NCBI RefSeq assembly: GCF_000321225.1
Contig: NW_004451409.1
Span: forward strand, 316,352 to 380,351
DNA length: 64,000 nt
Origin: Odobenus rosmarus divergens
Lineage: Eukaryota > Chordata > Mammalia > Carnivora > Odobenidae
Direction of reading: 5' to 3'
Part shown: piece by piece, positions 11,529-23,515 of the stretch
How positions within the stretch are numbered: position 1 is the stretch's first letter
How the letters are laid out: each line of letters begins with the position of its first letter
Notes under the pieces: model-generated
Database searches by the model: none
What the model saw: the letters and a program-made list of their open reading frames with translations, nothing else
Told to the model about the DNA's origin: nothing
Position numbers and translations under genes: made by a program

Positions 11529-12579
11529 TTCTAGCACTATTTTGCATTGTTGGGACATTTAAATCCTACAAATGTAATCAGCAATATGAAAAGATGACAC
11601 TGACTACTTTCCAGAGTAGCAGTACTTGCTTCCACATTGGTGTTCAGGGATTTTTTTTTTAAAGATATATTGTGGATCAGTTTGATAATCATAGTGAAAA
11701 TAATATATACATGGAGTTAATCAGCTTAATAAATTTGCTTTTTTAATAAACTAAATTAGGCATCTGCAATTGTTACAGTGAAGGCCTAGCCAGGGAGATT
11801 ATGTCAACACACATTTCAGAGCTTGAAAGCATAACTCCAAATATAAATGCTGGCCATGACATAAAGTCAATGGGATCTTACTGGAGGGTCAGCAGAATTT
11901 AGAAAATATAGGTTTCGGGTGAACTCAGACCTACATGTCCCTCTCAGACTACAGAAAGTGGTGCAAGTACTCTGCTGACACATTCAAGGATGTGGCTGAA
12001 ATTTTACCAGTTATGTTATTCAATTCAGTCCATTAAAATGAAGTTAGGCAATGTGACAACAGTTCACGTTACCTAATATTAATTTTCGACAAAAAAAGTT
12101 AATGTATGAGTGTTTCCAGGCTTCCTCCTTATTCAACTAGCAAAAAAAAAAAAAAAGAGAGAGATTTCTGGAATGACCCATTTGATCACTTTTACTCCCC
12201 ACACCCTTTCTCCTGAGATCAACCCTCTCTGGCTTTGATTACAAAACTGGATAGAAGCAAAGAGGGGCAGAAGTAGACTAGATTTAAGAGTTCAGGGTGG
12301 GGAGAATTTCTCAGAGAATGTGGGATGTGAGACATGGCAGCTTTTGTACACAAGAGAAATAAGGAGGAAAGATGGTTTTTCTTTTTCAGCGTTACTACCA
12401 TCTGCTTGCTCTTCCCCACCCTGGCCCTTTCACAGTTGTTGAAAATCAAGTAAAGAAGTACAAGTTTACAGGACTGTGAAGCCCACCTTTCAAGGATTAC
12501 ATGGCATAACAATAAAGCCCAGAGGGTTTACATATTCAGGATTCAGCAACATTCTTCAGGATACAGCAGATGCTGCCAG
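11529..12579. other. Unassigned stretch
   Basis: No recognisable family. A pure A run followed by GAGAGAG (about 12141-12162) could be an old retroposon tail, but no SINE body precedes it. The reverse open frame 12219-12512 has no recognisable domain. Confidence 0.4.
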
Positions 12580-12790
12580 ACTTCTAAAGAGGCAGTGTTA
12601 CATAATTAGAAGAAATCCATGATATAGGGTCAAATAAACTTAAGTTTGATACCTGGCTCTCCCACGTACTACTAAATAATATTGAGCATGTTGCTCTCCT
12701 CTTCCGGTAATAATACTGACAAGGCAGGATTATATACATGATACATACCCAGGTGGTTGTTGTAAATGTGTGTTCATTCTAATTGTGAAA
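12580..12790 (+). mobile_element. MIR relic
   Basis: The order CAGTGTTACATAATTAGAAG..GATACCTGGCTCTCCCACGTACTACTAAATAATATTGAGCATGTTGC..ATAATACTGACAAGGC..GTGGTTGTTGTAAATGTG follows MIR from its tRNA-like head to the GTTGTTGTGAGGATTAAATG region. Confidence 0.65.
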
Positions 12791-12904
12791 TATCAATTGT
12801 CGATAAAAATACCCTTATGCTATTTTCTCACTGAATCTTTAGTCAAATACTGAAAATAATGTGTTCTTCAGGGGTATAATTAATACCATACTATAAAGCA
12901 TTTG

Positions 12905-13095
12905 CAGCTTATAAAGCCCTTTTCACAAATTTTTTATACAAACCCTCCCACTTTGTTAAGTATGCTCTTGTATTAATAGCCCTAACATATGGACAAACTG
13001 AGGCTCAAATAAGTAAAGGGGTTTGTACAAAGCCAACGAGCAAGTGATAGAATTAAGGCCTGAATCCAGATCATCTGGACCTAATTTTTATGCTA
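12905..13095 (-). mobile_element. MIR-like relic
   Basis: ATATGGACAAACTGAGGCTCAAATAAGTAAAGGGGTTTGTACAAAGCCAACGAGCAAGTGATAGAATTAAGGCCTGAATCCAG follows the reverse complement of the MIR core (GATGAGGAAACTGAGGC..AAGTGACTTGCCCAAGG..). Its orientation is opposite to the MIR just upstream. Confidence 0.65.
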
Positions 13096-13414
13096 TTTCA
13101 GCTGTATATCTATTGCTGCAATACAGCTACATCAGGCAAAATGCTATAAAGATAGAACTAAGTTCCTTAAGAAGAAGCTGATCCACAGCATGGGAATTGA
13201 CACCAAAGATATTCATATTAGTGAAGAGCCCCACTTCAAGAAATTGTTGACACAATCACTGTCCTATTTCCTAAGCAGAAAGGTAGTATCATTCCATCTA
13301 TACAGAGGAAATATGCAGCTTCACAGGACAGGAGTTTTTTGCTTAAAGGAAGTAAATATCAGTGACTTCATTACTACTTGTATGCCTAACTTAAGCCCCT
13401 CCACCCCTTCCCTG

Positions 13415-13672
13415 CCTGGATAAATCATTTCATCCAGGAAGCTTTCCCTCATTCTTAGCTGCAGCCCAGGCTGAGTTAGAGGACCCTTCTCTGTCTCCTG
13501 ACAGCATTTTTTTTGGCACACCTCCTTCATAGCCCTTACATGCACCAGAACAAAAGCCCAGGGATGGGCTTTAGTCTTCTTCACTATTGCATTCCTAAAA
13601 TTAGAACAGTACTGGTCATTAAACAAATAAAAAAGGTGCTCAATGAATATATGTACAATAAATGAATGGTAC
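13415..13672 (+). mobile_element. L2 relic
   Basis: ATTTCATCCAGGAAGCTTTCCCTC through GGCACACCTCCTTCATAGCCCTTAC to ACTGGTCATTAAACAAATAAAAAAGGTGCTCAATGAATATATG has the layout of the L2 3' region ending in the GTGCTCAATAAAT tail. Confidence 0.7.
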
Positions 13673-13789
13673 CCTTGAGTGCTTTTGAATCATTCAGTGT
13701 CTAGGCCACAAGTACACACATGCTTTGAGAAGAGAGGTTCTCCCATATCTGTACACACAAGGCCTGGTCTAGATTCTGGCACATACAAA

Positions 13790-14032
13790 CAATTAATACA
13801 TATTTGTTAAATAATGCATACTTAGCACCAGACACTAAGTCCTTCATGGATATTCACTCATATATTTTTGATCATACTCTAGGAGGTAGGTGCCATTATC
13901 CCGCTCATTTTGCAAACGAGGAAACCCAGGCACAGAACACATTGAAGTAACCACATAAAATCACACAGCTGGGAAGTGGCAAGGGCCAGAACTACAGTCT
14001 CAGCGGTCTGGCTTCAGAGTCCATGATCTTAA
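13790..14032 (-). mobile_element. MIR relic
   Basis: A long, well-kept reverse-strand MIR. It contains GGAGGTAGGTGCCATTATCCCGCTCATTTTGCAAACGAGGAAACCCAGGCACAGAAC, TCACACAGCTGGGAAGTGGCAAGGGCCAGAACTACAGTCTCAG and GGTCTGGCTTCAGAGTCCATGATCTTA. Confidence 0.85.
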
Positions 14033-16311
14033 ATAAATAGAATGAACTAACCAACAAAATAAAGATACTACAGTGATACCTTCAGTAATAGAGGACTTTG
14101 TAGTTGTGCTACAAACACAGAGGAGGAAGTCATTACTTTGGCTTGGGGATGGTGGAAGCCTTCATAATATGGGTAACATTTCAGTTCATCATCAAAGAAT
14201 GAAGTTCACCAGGCAGCAAAAGTAAGTATTTAGTGCTTACGCTACATATCACTTATTACAAACAACATTATTATCTATTTGAAATCTAGAATTTTAGCAG
14301 TGTTTTTATTTAGCATCAATATTAACTTCATGCACCATTTTTTAGTTCCTTGGAAACTTCTACCAGGAAGCATACCTCACAATTTTTTCTGTTTTCTTTG
14401 ATAAGGACAATCTTTTGGGAAATGCAGGCTTTTATATTTATGAAGTAGATTATTTTTGCTGATGCTCATGAAATGAACTAGAACAGAGCTGAAAAACATG
14501 AAGTAATTTTTCTTCTCCATTACATAAGATTCGCTTTGGCTTTCGACTCAGAGGGGCTTGACACTGTATACTGATCGCTCCAGGAACCACCAATCTATCT
14601 TACAAGGTTCATGTCTGGTTTTGCCAAACTTCCATTTGAGACCACATCCAGACCTCAAAGGAGTCAAGAGAAGGGAATGATAGGGAAGGGGTGATAGGAA
14701 ACATGGCCTAACTTGTCCAGAGAGTGCAATAGGAAAATGGGAGTCACAGGGATGATGTGGAGATGAGCTAATACCAACATGGCAACATTAAGTATCAAGT
14801 TCCCCTGAACGATCCTACCAGAGATTAGACTGGCTAGAGCTGATTTTGGCCCTGCACCCCTTTGGCACATTAAGGAAAACAAGGCTTAGCTTCCAAGTGC
14901 ACAGCTGTTAAGCTTGCAAAAGAGCCAAGAAACAAATGTGAAAAACATCTGCAAGCATGTCACTCAAAAAAGACCTTGAGATAAGTTAACTCTAAATGTG
15001 TGAAAGTTGGGACGAAGTGGATGAACACATTTTGTGATTTTGCCCAGTTTCCGAATTATGTGAGGAGGGAATAATATACACAGCTTCAAATCTCTGAAAC
15101 GCTAGTTCCTTTCCACTCCAGAGGTCACTGTGTTGAATATTTTTGACAAGGAAATTTCAAACCAAATCTCCATGTAACAAAGCTACTACATCTCAGCTTG
15201 ATATCCTAAAAGAGACATTTTATCCCTTATTGTACTACACAGCATCAGTCTATAATCTCTCAGAGTGGAGTAAGATCACACATTTACCCCCTAACTACCC
15301 GCAGAAACAGTAAATAAAACACAGGCACAGGTCAGGCTGACCCACAATTCTGCAAGCACAAGTGACGGGGAGGAATTTAACCAGTAGAACTGCAGAAGAC
15401 ACCAGGGCCTCTGCTAGACATCATCAGTACAGTTCACTGTGAAGGACAGGAAATAGCCCTGGAGGACTTAAATGTCCAACTAGTTAAAATGATGCAATGC
15501 ATTGCTAAAACATTAAGTAAAAGTCAGCACTCTGTCTTCCTGCTATTGGATATTACTCTATTGGGTAAAATACAGTAATTCTAAAAACAAAAGTCCAATT
15601 AAACAAGCTAATTATCAGGACTTTCAAAATAAGCCCTGATCAGAGCAAGTTCTACTTTTCGACTCATGTATATAGTGTCAGACATCATAGTTTTCATTCT
15701 TAAAATGCTCCAGGCCCAAATGGACCTCCTAAGAACTCACAATTAACTTTTTAAAAGATCAGACACATGTGAACTTTGAGTTTTGATTCCACAAAGAATA
15801 TAAATGACCTTAAATAAACCCACACAAACCAGTGGCAAATATTACTGAGAACCCAGTGGGAAATAAAACTCCATCACCCAGGGGGAGATAAAACATTATA
15901 ATTTTTAAAATAGATATCATAGCAGGACTCTGTAGGAATTTTACAGTTTTAAAGTTTTCATTTTATTATTCTACAAAAGACAACTTACTGTTTTAGGTAT
16001 GGTGTACAGCCTACATGGTATAGAGACCTAGAGAAGAAAGATTAAACCAAGGACAAATGATCAAATTTCTGAGGTCAGAGATTTCACTAATATTCGAATT
16101 AATCAATATTAAATCATTACGATAGAAAACAATATCAGTGTCTTCAGGAAAGCCTATATTTGATATTTAAATGCAATTTTTTGTCCCTTAAAGCATGTTT
16201 ATCTGTATATATTTGTATTTCAGTAACCCAAGAATGAAAGATGAACCTCAGGTAAAAGTTCCTTGCTATATACATAAAAATGCTCTAAAAAATAAAATTT
16301 ATTTAAAAAAC
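14033..16311. other. Unassigned stretch
   Basis: About 2.3 kb without a family or exon I can name. GC is slightly higher around 14520-14900 and 15290-15480. Short open frames there (for example 14664-14882 minus) carry no domain signature. Old LTR or DNA-transposon material is possible but unproven. Confidence 0.4.
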
Positions 16312-16762
16312 TAAGTAACACAGGGATGCTTTGGTGCCTCAGTTGGCTAAGCATCTAAGTCTTGATTTCAGCTCCAGTTGTGATCTCAGGGTCAATGTAT
16401 CCAGCCCTGTGTTGGGCTCTGCAATCAGCATTCAAGTCTGCTTGTCCCTCTCCCTCTGCTCCTCCCCCGGCTCGTGCTCTCTCTCTCCCAGATAAATAAA
16501 TGAATAAAATCTTTAAAAATATGGGGCGCCTGGGTGACTCAGTCAGTTAAACATCTGCCTTCAGCTCAGCTCATGATCCCAAGGTCCTGGGATTAAGCCC
16601 CACGTTGGGCTCCTTGCTCAGTGGGGAGCCTGCTTCTCCCCCTCCCTCTGCCTGCCACTCCCCATCTTGTGCTCTCTCTCTCTGTCAAAAGAATAAATAA
16701 AATCTTAAATAAATAAATAAAAATCTTTAAAAATAAATAAAAATAAAAAATTAAGTAACACA
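16312..16762 (+). mobile_element. Two nested Can-SINEs (SINEC inside the tail of SINEC)
   Basis: The outer SINE body is 16323-16505 (diverged head GGGATGCTTTGGTGCCTCAGTTGGCTAAGCATCTAAGTCTTGATTTCAG, then CT-rich tract and A-rich tail). The inner SINE body is 16522-16719 (GGGGCGCCTGGGTGACTCAGTCAGTTAAACATCTGCCTTCAGCTC). The outer pair is bounded by TAAGTAACACA at 16312-16322 and 16752-16762. The inner one is bounded by AAAATCTTTAAAAATA at 16506-16521 and 16720-16735. So the second element landed in the A-rich tail of the first, using L1-supplied machinery. The inner flank is itself SINE-tail sequence, so its duplication is less diagnostic than the outer one. Confidence 0.9.
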
Positions 16763-17159
16763 TATAGCATTACCAATAAAATAAAATAGTTAATGCCTCA
16801 AAAAAATCTTAATGTGAGATTTAAGAGAGTTTAGGATTCTATAGTCTAAAACTTCACCCAATTGCTAAAATTAAAGGGTCTGACAAACACAGAGAGAAGA
16901 AATCCCAAATGAATATTATTTCTGTTCTTTTTACTGTTCTATAAGTTCACAAATACTTAAACTAAAGAATACATAATTTTAGTAAAAGTAATCTAGTACT
17001 TCATTCCCTACTCTGAATTCTTTGGGTTCATATCAGAACTTGCCCTCAAAGAGAAGCTAAAATTCAATACATGTGATTATATACAAAATCAAAAGTATCA
17101 AAATCATATAGTAAGAATGCCAAAATCAGAGGTTCTGGCAGAATACTACTTATAAGAAG
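16763..17159. other. Unassigned AT-rich stretch
   Basis: Nothing recognised between the nested SINEs and the next MIR. Confidence 0.45.
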
Positions 17160-17365
17160 ACAGTGCTGTATAATAGAGGTCTAGACTGGTAAGAAGTAAA
17201 TTAGCCTTCTCTTTTGATTTTGTGAGTAGCCAGATATAAGCCCTCAAAAAATGAAAACTTCCCTAAATCTCAGTTTTCTTACCTGCAAATAGGTACAAAA
17301 ATATTTGTTCTGTTTACCTAATAGGATTGTTGTCATGTGAACAAAATGAAATAATGTAAATCAAA
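17160..17365 (+). mobile_element. MIR relic
   Basis: The segment GACAGTGCTGTATAATAGAGGTCTAGACTGG..CCCTAAATCTCAGTTTTCTTACCTGCAAATAGG..CCTAATAGGATTGTTGTCATGTGAACAAAATGAAATAATGTAAA follows the MIR order, including CTCAGTTTCCTCATCTGTAAAATGGG and GGGTTGTTGTGAGGATTAAATG. Confidence 0.75.
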
Positions 17366-18219
17366 GGATTTCCAAAATACATTATTCCTCAATTTAAAGA
17401 AAGAAAAGAATGATAACTTCCCCCCACCCACACATACATCCTCCTCCTGAAAACATTACCTGAAGTCTTCAACGCTGAGCCCATCACCAGTTGACAAAGA
17501 AAATATATTGACTTTTTCTTCCACATTCACCTACAAAAACCAGGAGTTGCACACTAAATTATAAAGTTTACGCATTTATATTTGTCATACATGTTTAAAG
17601 CTCTTCACTAATTAAAACATAATGATTAGAGAATTAAATTCATTTGCAATTCTAGACTGTTGGTTTTTAAAAAACTTTGAGATTTCCAACTCTCTGTACT
17701 CAACATTTTTAGTGAAAGAATTTTGCTTATTTACTATATGCAATCATGACTAAGAGTGAACCTGTTTGTTTTATTATTTTGTTCTCTTCCACATTCTATG
17801 TGCTTATCAGTCACTCTCACACCTCATTACCTGGAAAGATGTGCCTCAGAATACACAACAAAGCATCTCTCAGAGGTGCCTGACTTCAGCAAGCTGCAAG
17901 TCACTCTTCTCTGCTTCAAATGGAAATCAGTATTACATTAAGAAGGCTGGACAACATTGTCAGTTGTCACCAGTCTTTCATGGACAACATTCGAAACCAA
18001 ATTTAGAATTTGTCCTTGCCTGGCTAGTCTTCCTTTTATATTAGAAAAAAAAATTGTTTAAGGAAATAATGCTGAAGTTTGGGACTTGTTTTTCACAGAA
18101 ATTTTTATTTTAAGACTTCGGGTAGCAGGAGGCTATGTCTTTGTAAAAATGGCTGCTTAGTAGGCTAATCGTCATGGTTTTAACCATGTAGATGACTTTT
18201 ATTCCTTCAATCCTTAGAA
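17366..18219. other. Unassigned stretch
   Basis: No repeat or exon recognised. Two overlapping plus-strand open frames (17756-17941, 17766-18044) have no domain or conserved pattern. Confidence 0.4.
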
Positions 18220-18345
18220 CCCTTTAATCCCAAGTATCATTTGGATAGACTATAAAATCCTTTAAGGCACAAACCATATTTTATTCAACTTTGTATCCCC
18301 AACACCTAATCCAGTGCTTGTCACATAAGCAGGTATCCTTGTATA
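18220..18345 (+). mobile_element. L2 3'-end relic
   Basis: GACTATAAAATCCTTTAAGGCACAAACCATATTTTATTCAACTTTGTATCCCCAACACCTAATCCAGTGCTTGTCACATAAGCAGGTAT is a diverged L2 3' terminus. Confidence 0.75.
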
Positions 18346-18631
18346 ATCAGAAAAGAGGCCCTTGATATTAATTACTGAGGTGACCTACTTCTAAACCATC
18401 AAAGCTTCTGGAATATTCTGCCTTCTCAGATTTGGACTAACATATTTCAAGAACTGGATTCCCCACTGTTAACCAACTCTCACTAAAACTAAACAGTTAC
18501 CATGTATTTAATTCCATTTTTTTTTCTTTTGATCTGAATGAGGCTGAAGTTTCCAGATAATGTGTAAGGTGGGGGTGAATATATATTTTACTGTATTGTA
18601 TCATTTGTCTTTGAGAAATTTTAAGAAAATA

Positions 18632-18854
18632 TGGCCCTATCTTTTTTTTTTTTTAAGACTTTATTTATTTATTTGACAGAAGGAGACACAGCGAGAGAGG
18701 GAACACAAGCAGGGGGAGTGGGAGAGGGAGAAGCAGACTTCCGTCGAAGCAGGGAGCCTGATGTGGGGCTCGATCCCAGGACCTTGGGACCATGACCTGA
18801 GCCGAAGGCAGATGGTCAACAACCAAGCCACCCAGGAGCCCTGGCCCTATCTTT
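18632..18854 (-). mobile_element. Can-SINE (SINEC), 13-bp target-site duplication
   Basis: The body 18645-18841 reads on the minus strand as GGGCTCCTGGGTGGCTTGGTTGTTGACCATCTGCCTTCGGCTCAGGTCATGGTCCCAAGGTCCTGGGATCGAGCCCC, a CT-rich tract, then AAATAAATAAAGTCTTAAAA, visible here as the T-rich start. TGGCCCTATCTTT occurs at 18632-18644 and 18842-18854. It is full length and moderately diverged, and non-coding. Confidence 0.96.
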
Positions 18855-20110
18855 AATAGTTGTGAATTTTCTGAAGAGGATATCTATATAGTTTTCAAGT
18901 ACCAGTCCTCTTGCCATGGGAGAAAGTATTCTATTCATGCTTAGTTGATAATTCATTACTTACATCAGTAACTTTTTTTCCTTTACATATTTATAAGAAC
19001 TTTTGGTCTCCATCTTGATTTTTAAAATGGATATTAATTTAAAAAGTGACTGTCTCATTATTAAAAAAATGATGCAGAAGTGGAAAGTGGTCCCCTGTTG
19101 GCCTAGGTAACATGGAATAAAGGAAGTCTGAGATCATGGCTAGTGTATGCCATTTTCTGCAGTGTATGAGATACTCAGTGTCACCACCACTTCCACGAAT
19201 CCACTTCTCCACATGGTTCCAGGATAATGTTGTCAATACGAGTCCAATTCCAGTTCTGATGTTTGACCATTGACAGCTTTCAAGCCACACCTCTCCCCTA
19301 TCCCCTTCCTCCTCACATCTGGGCAAGCTGATAAGAAAGCACAGGCACACCTTCCTTTGACGCTGGTGGAAAGTGCAAAGCATGCAAGCTCCAGCCTGTG
19401 TATGTGCAGGAATCATACCAAGCCCACTTCCTAACCACAACAAAAACCATCCAGCCTCTACTCCCTGCTCTCTCAAGCTATCTCTAAACCCATTTGGTAG
19501 ACTCCCCAGAAAGCCATGTTTTGTGAGTCATAAACTTTTCACTCTTTCCTACATGCATGGCTATCATCCATCTTGATATCTGGCCCAAATTTCAATCCAT
19601 CTCATTTTTACAAGGTGAACCATAAAGTAGAAAAGGAATGAGATATCACATGGAGTTGGGTGAGAGGAGGATGTATTTTTTCCATACACAGTGCATTTCT
19701 GACAAATTTGTTGATAATTCGCTGTTGGTTATGCTGACATTACTGACCTTGGCAGGTCTCTTTCTGCTTCCAAGGAATCACGTGGCTCCCAATTTGCCTT
19801 GATTATCATGCCTTGCATGAGACCTGTCAGGAATGGAGTCCATAGATTTATCTAGAAGAAAAGCCAGGTATGGGTGCCCAAGGAAGTAAGAAACAGCAGT
19901 TCAAAAACTAAAGGTAAAATACGTATTCATTGAAGAGTCTCTAGCGAGGATTGTCAGAAAGTAAAACCAAGATGAGAACCAAAGAATGTGTATACTTCTG
20001 GCATGCAATCCCCTTGCTCTCATTGTATAAATTCTTTGAGCACTGTATTGCAACTCAAATTGGCTTTAGGAGAGACTGTCTCTCCAACTCTCCCTAAATA
20101 GCTCTTGGCA
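18855..20110. other. Unassigned stretch
   Basis: No gene called. The longest reverse open frame in the non-L1 part of the window (19039-19476, 145 codons) lies here. It has no recognisable domain, has many Trp/Cys/His residues typical of random translation, and has no accompanying splice or promoter signals that I can support. The stretch 19250-19560 is somewhat GC-richer and could be an old LTR. Confidence 0.4.
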
Positions 20111-20111
20111 T

Positions 20112-20140
20112 TGTTGTTGTTGTTGTTGTTTGTTGTTTTA
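20112..20140. repeat. (TTG)n short tandem repeat
   Basis: About eight TTG units with one interruption (TTGTTGTTGTTGTTGTTTGTTG). It could be length-polymorphic. Confidence 0.9.
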
Positions 20141-20841
20141 AGTCTTATCCCGTTTTGGCTAACAGGTCGACAGAAATCAGCAACTCCCCTATTATGCCAT
20201 GCATGAAATCATTTGCTGCTTCCGTGAACGTTTGTACTGCTAAATACACTAGTATCACAAACCAATGACTCAAATTTTCATTTGATATCTTCATGTAAAC
20301 ATTGCCAGAGTTTATCTGCTTATTATCTTTCTCTGATTCCTCTTCTGACCCTTCTTAACTACATCTCTGTCTTCTAATCCAAGATCAGTGTCTCCTTTTC
20401 TCTGAGTTAAGACTATGTACAACTCACTCTGGTTTTCTTCTCATTCACCTGCAAGATAAAAGAGAAGGCACTAGAAATTGAAAGGTATTTTTTATAAGTT
20501 TCAATCTACTGAAAGAGAAGGTATGGGAGAACTATGCAGGGAAGAAATATTCTGCTTGCTGCAGGCTAAAATCAACTTGTAAGGTACTGGATACAAATAT
20601 AAAATAGTCGGCAGTGACCTCATAACTGTATATTTTCTACTGAGGCATAGATGCATCTCTAGCTTTGTCCTTTGCTCTAGAAGATAACGCTGTCATCTGA
20701 TTGAGCACTACGATCCTCAGTCTGGGATATATAAACTTCCGAAGCAGCAAAGACATGAGTGATATCATTTAAGCTCCATCTTGGTGAGGTGAGTGGCTAA
20801 GATGGCAGAAAGCTACGCAGAACACTGGCAATAAATATTGG
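20141..20841. other. Unassigned stretch
   Basis: Nothing recognised. Confidence 0.4.
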
Positions 20842-21067
20842 TGATCAAATGTCTTATTTTTTTAAAGATTTTATTTATTTGAGAGAGAGACAGAGAGAGT
20901 GAGAGAGAACAAGAGCCAGGTGAGGGACAGAGGGAGAAGCAGACTCTCTGCTGAGCAGGGAGTCTGATGTCGCTCTATCCCAGGACTCTGAGATCATGAC
21001 CTGAGCTGAAGGCAGACACTTAACTGACTAAGCCACCCAGGCGCCCCATATGTAATCAAATGTTTTA
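20842..21067 (-). mobile_element. Can-SINE (SINEC), 15-bp target-site duplication with two mismatches
   Basis: The body 20857-21048 reads on the minus strand as GGGGCGCCTGGGTGGCTTAGTCAGTTAAGTGTCTGCCTTCAGCTCAGGTCATGATC. A GA-rich stretch (the complement of the CT tract) and AAATAAATAAAATC-type tail follow. Flanks TGATCAAATGTCTTA (20842-20856) and TAATCAAATGTTTTA (21053-21067) are the duplication. Confidence 0.95.
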
Positions 21068-23204
21068 GAAACAATAATACAACACAGATAAATAAGAACG
21101 TGGTCTCATCCACATGCAAATTACTCATTTGTATGTTCTTTGTTATAGACACGTATACACAAAATCATATTCAGTCATACTTATCCTTTTACTCACGTTG
21201 GTTTACATGGGAATGTGTAGGCCAAGAGAGATTCAGAAACAGAGCTCCCACAGTTGCACTGACTGAGGTTTGCAAGCACACGTGTAGGTCAGGTCCACAC
21301 CTCCCCAGCAGACACTCACGCAAACATGCTAGAGCAGTGCTGCTGCTAGCATTCAGAATCCCTCAGCCACACGCAAGGTCCACTCTGTCGTTTGCGCTTA
21401 TCTGCAATGTAATTGTGTAATGTGACCAATTTTTCCCTTAAGTGTTTTGTCTCTTTTCACTGATTAACAGTTAAGTTCCCATAGAAAGTTATTTTGACAA
21501 TCTTACTGATGAAAGATTCACCAGAAAAATTAAAATAAAAACTGAAGCACACTTCAAATTGCTGAGTGCAAAATATTGAATCATCTTTTACTACCATGAA
21601 ATTTCCAAGTTACTGTTTAGTCCTCTTCTAGTACTCTTCTAAAAGTTGAATTTTCTGGAGTGCTTTTTAGAACAGAGTAGTCATTTGAATAGTAGTATTT
21701 TCCCCTCTGCCTAGGATTATGGTCTGCACAAAAGTGCTTTGAAAGCTAGGAAATATTTCTACACTAATTAAAGTATATAAACACTTCAGGCTAAGCGTAG
21801 GCATGTGAAGTCACTATTCAATTTTAGGAACCACGTACCTTAAAGAAGAAATAAATACTGTGGCATTAAATAGCACATAATTGAAAGAGCAGGGGAAAAA
21901 GGTCAACACATCATAAAATATACGCTGGAAATTTAGGAAAAGCCCACACTCACAGAAATAAAGATCCTCAAGTATAATAACTAAGACTAGTGACATTGTT
22001 AGCTATGACATAACAGAATGTTTATCCAAAGGTCCTTTGTAAGGTTCATTCTAAGTTTTCCTTTGTGTTTAGAAATGGAATTTCATATATGTTAATTATA
22101 CTATTCCCCTGCTGTTTTAAGTACTAATGCAAATTCATAAGGCTTGATGTCCCTTCAAAGCAATTGAGATTTCAACCTTCCGTTCACCTACTGATGTCAC
22201 TATGTCTCTTGAAGGAGGACAAAATTAACCTCAAAATCCAAGGCACAAATATTAATTTCATATGCTATTCAACACCTACATGAGAGTTCATCTGATTATA
22301 AATTATATTCAGAAGGCTCCCTCTTGCAAATTTTCAGATTAAGTCCCTGTTATAAACATGTCAGAGTTCATGGTTGGTAAAGTGCTACATTTCAGTACAG
22401 TCAGTGAACCATAGAACTGCCATTAGACACAAATTGCTTTGCACCAAGAAGCACAAGAGCTGTGTCTAAAGCAGAGGTCCTACCCAGTCAGCAGCATCCT
22501 GCAGACATCGAGAGTAGCAAAGAGACCAAGAGGTCAGGTAACCATTACAAAGACAGTTGGCTTTTCATTTTGTAATCTACAAGTTAGAAGATCCAGATGG
22601 TAATAATTATTATGTTCTTAATAAATAACAATATTGCCTTTTCTGGAATGGCTTACTCATCCATTCTCTCCTTTTAGTTCTCTCCTTTAAGTTAAAAAGA
22701 TAGAAAGCCAGAGTTTATATTTCCCAGACTCCCTTGCAAACCTTCGTTTTTTCTGTGTTTACTCATATTGCTTGCAATTGTTTTCACAGCATTTACCAGA
22801 GCTATCATGTACTATATTTTGTTATCCCAGATTTAGGCTTCCCAAACTTAATTCAGGAACTCCAGCCTCCTGCAGATCAGTACAGACTCAGCTTACTTTG
22901 AAACTGATGGCTTTGTGTTCATGAGGACAAATGTTACTTAAAGGAAATTATACTGGTGTCAACATGGAATGATCTGGGAGTTACCAGGATAACTCAAAGT
23001 GCACAAAGATATGTTTCCTATCCAGATGTTATAGTATCTGACATTTCACTGCTAGAGATTCATTTCTTTGGATGCCTTAGCACCTGCTTTCAGTGTTAGT
23101 TACATCACACTAATTCAGACTGAAGAGTTGAAGGGTTATGTTCCAGCAAGGATTTCACTGCTATAGATGCTTTAGTAAAGATTTTTCTTCATTATTTGTA
23201 GCAA
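21068..23204. other. Unassigned stretch
   Basis: About 2.1 kb in which I can name no repeat, exon or RNA gene. Two short open frames (21100-21420 plus, 21814-21996 minus) have no domain. Confidence 0.4.
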
Positions 23205-23345
23205 TACTATCAACCATTTATTGATTTCCTAATGGACTAAAGTACTAGACATTTCATAGTTCTATTATTTAACCTATACAATAACCCTATAAAACAGATG
23301 TTATTATCATCCATATTTTACAGATGAGAGGAACTTTAGGAGAGT
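23205..23345 (-). mobile_element. MIR relic
   Basis: AACCATTTATTGATTTCCTAATGGACTAAAGTACTAGACATTTCATAG..AACCTATACAATAACCCTATAAAACAGATGTTATTATCATCCATATTTTACAGATGAGAGGAAC is the reverse complement of the MIR 3' half. Confidence 0.8.
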
Positions 23346-23515
23346 AGTTAAAGAGTGCTGGCTTTGAGGCAAGAGAGACATGGTAAAACCTCAAATTCAT
23401 TACTTACTAGCAATGTGTCCTTGGAAAATTTACAGTCCCTTCCCCTGTAAAAACAATGGCAATGGTATTTTTATCCTGAGCTTGCTATATAAAGAGTAAA
23501 TAAGCACCTGGCATC
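23346..23515 (+). mobile_element. MIR relic, opposite orientation to its neighbour
   Basis: AGTTAAAGAGTGCTGGCTTTGAGGCAAGAGAGACATGG..CATTACTTACTAGCAATGTGTCCTTGGAAAATTTAC..AAATAAGCACCTGGCATCCAGTGGG is a forward MIR directly abutting the reverse MIR above. Confidence 0.75.

Noticed and set aside
16323..16720. tRNA-like A and B boxes (TGGCTCAGTTGG.., GGGATCGAGCC..) here and in all other Can-SINEs
   Set aside because: These are the tRNA-derived promoters of SINEs. No clover-leaf with a 3' acceptor stem, and CT/A-rich tails follow, so they are not tRNA genes.
19039..19476. 145-codon minus-strand open frame, the longest outside LINE-1 DNA
   Set aside because: No recognisable domain, no conserved motif, no intact splice or promoter context. 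An overlapping plus-strand frame also exists. Length is within chance for this GC-richer block.
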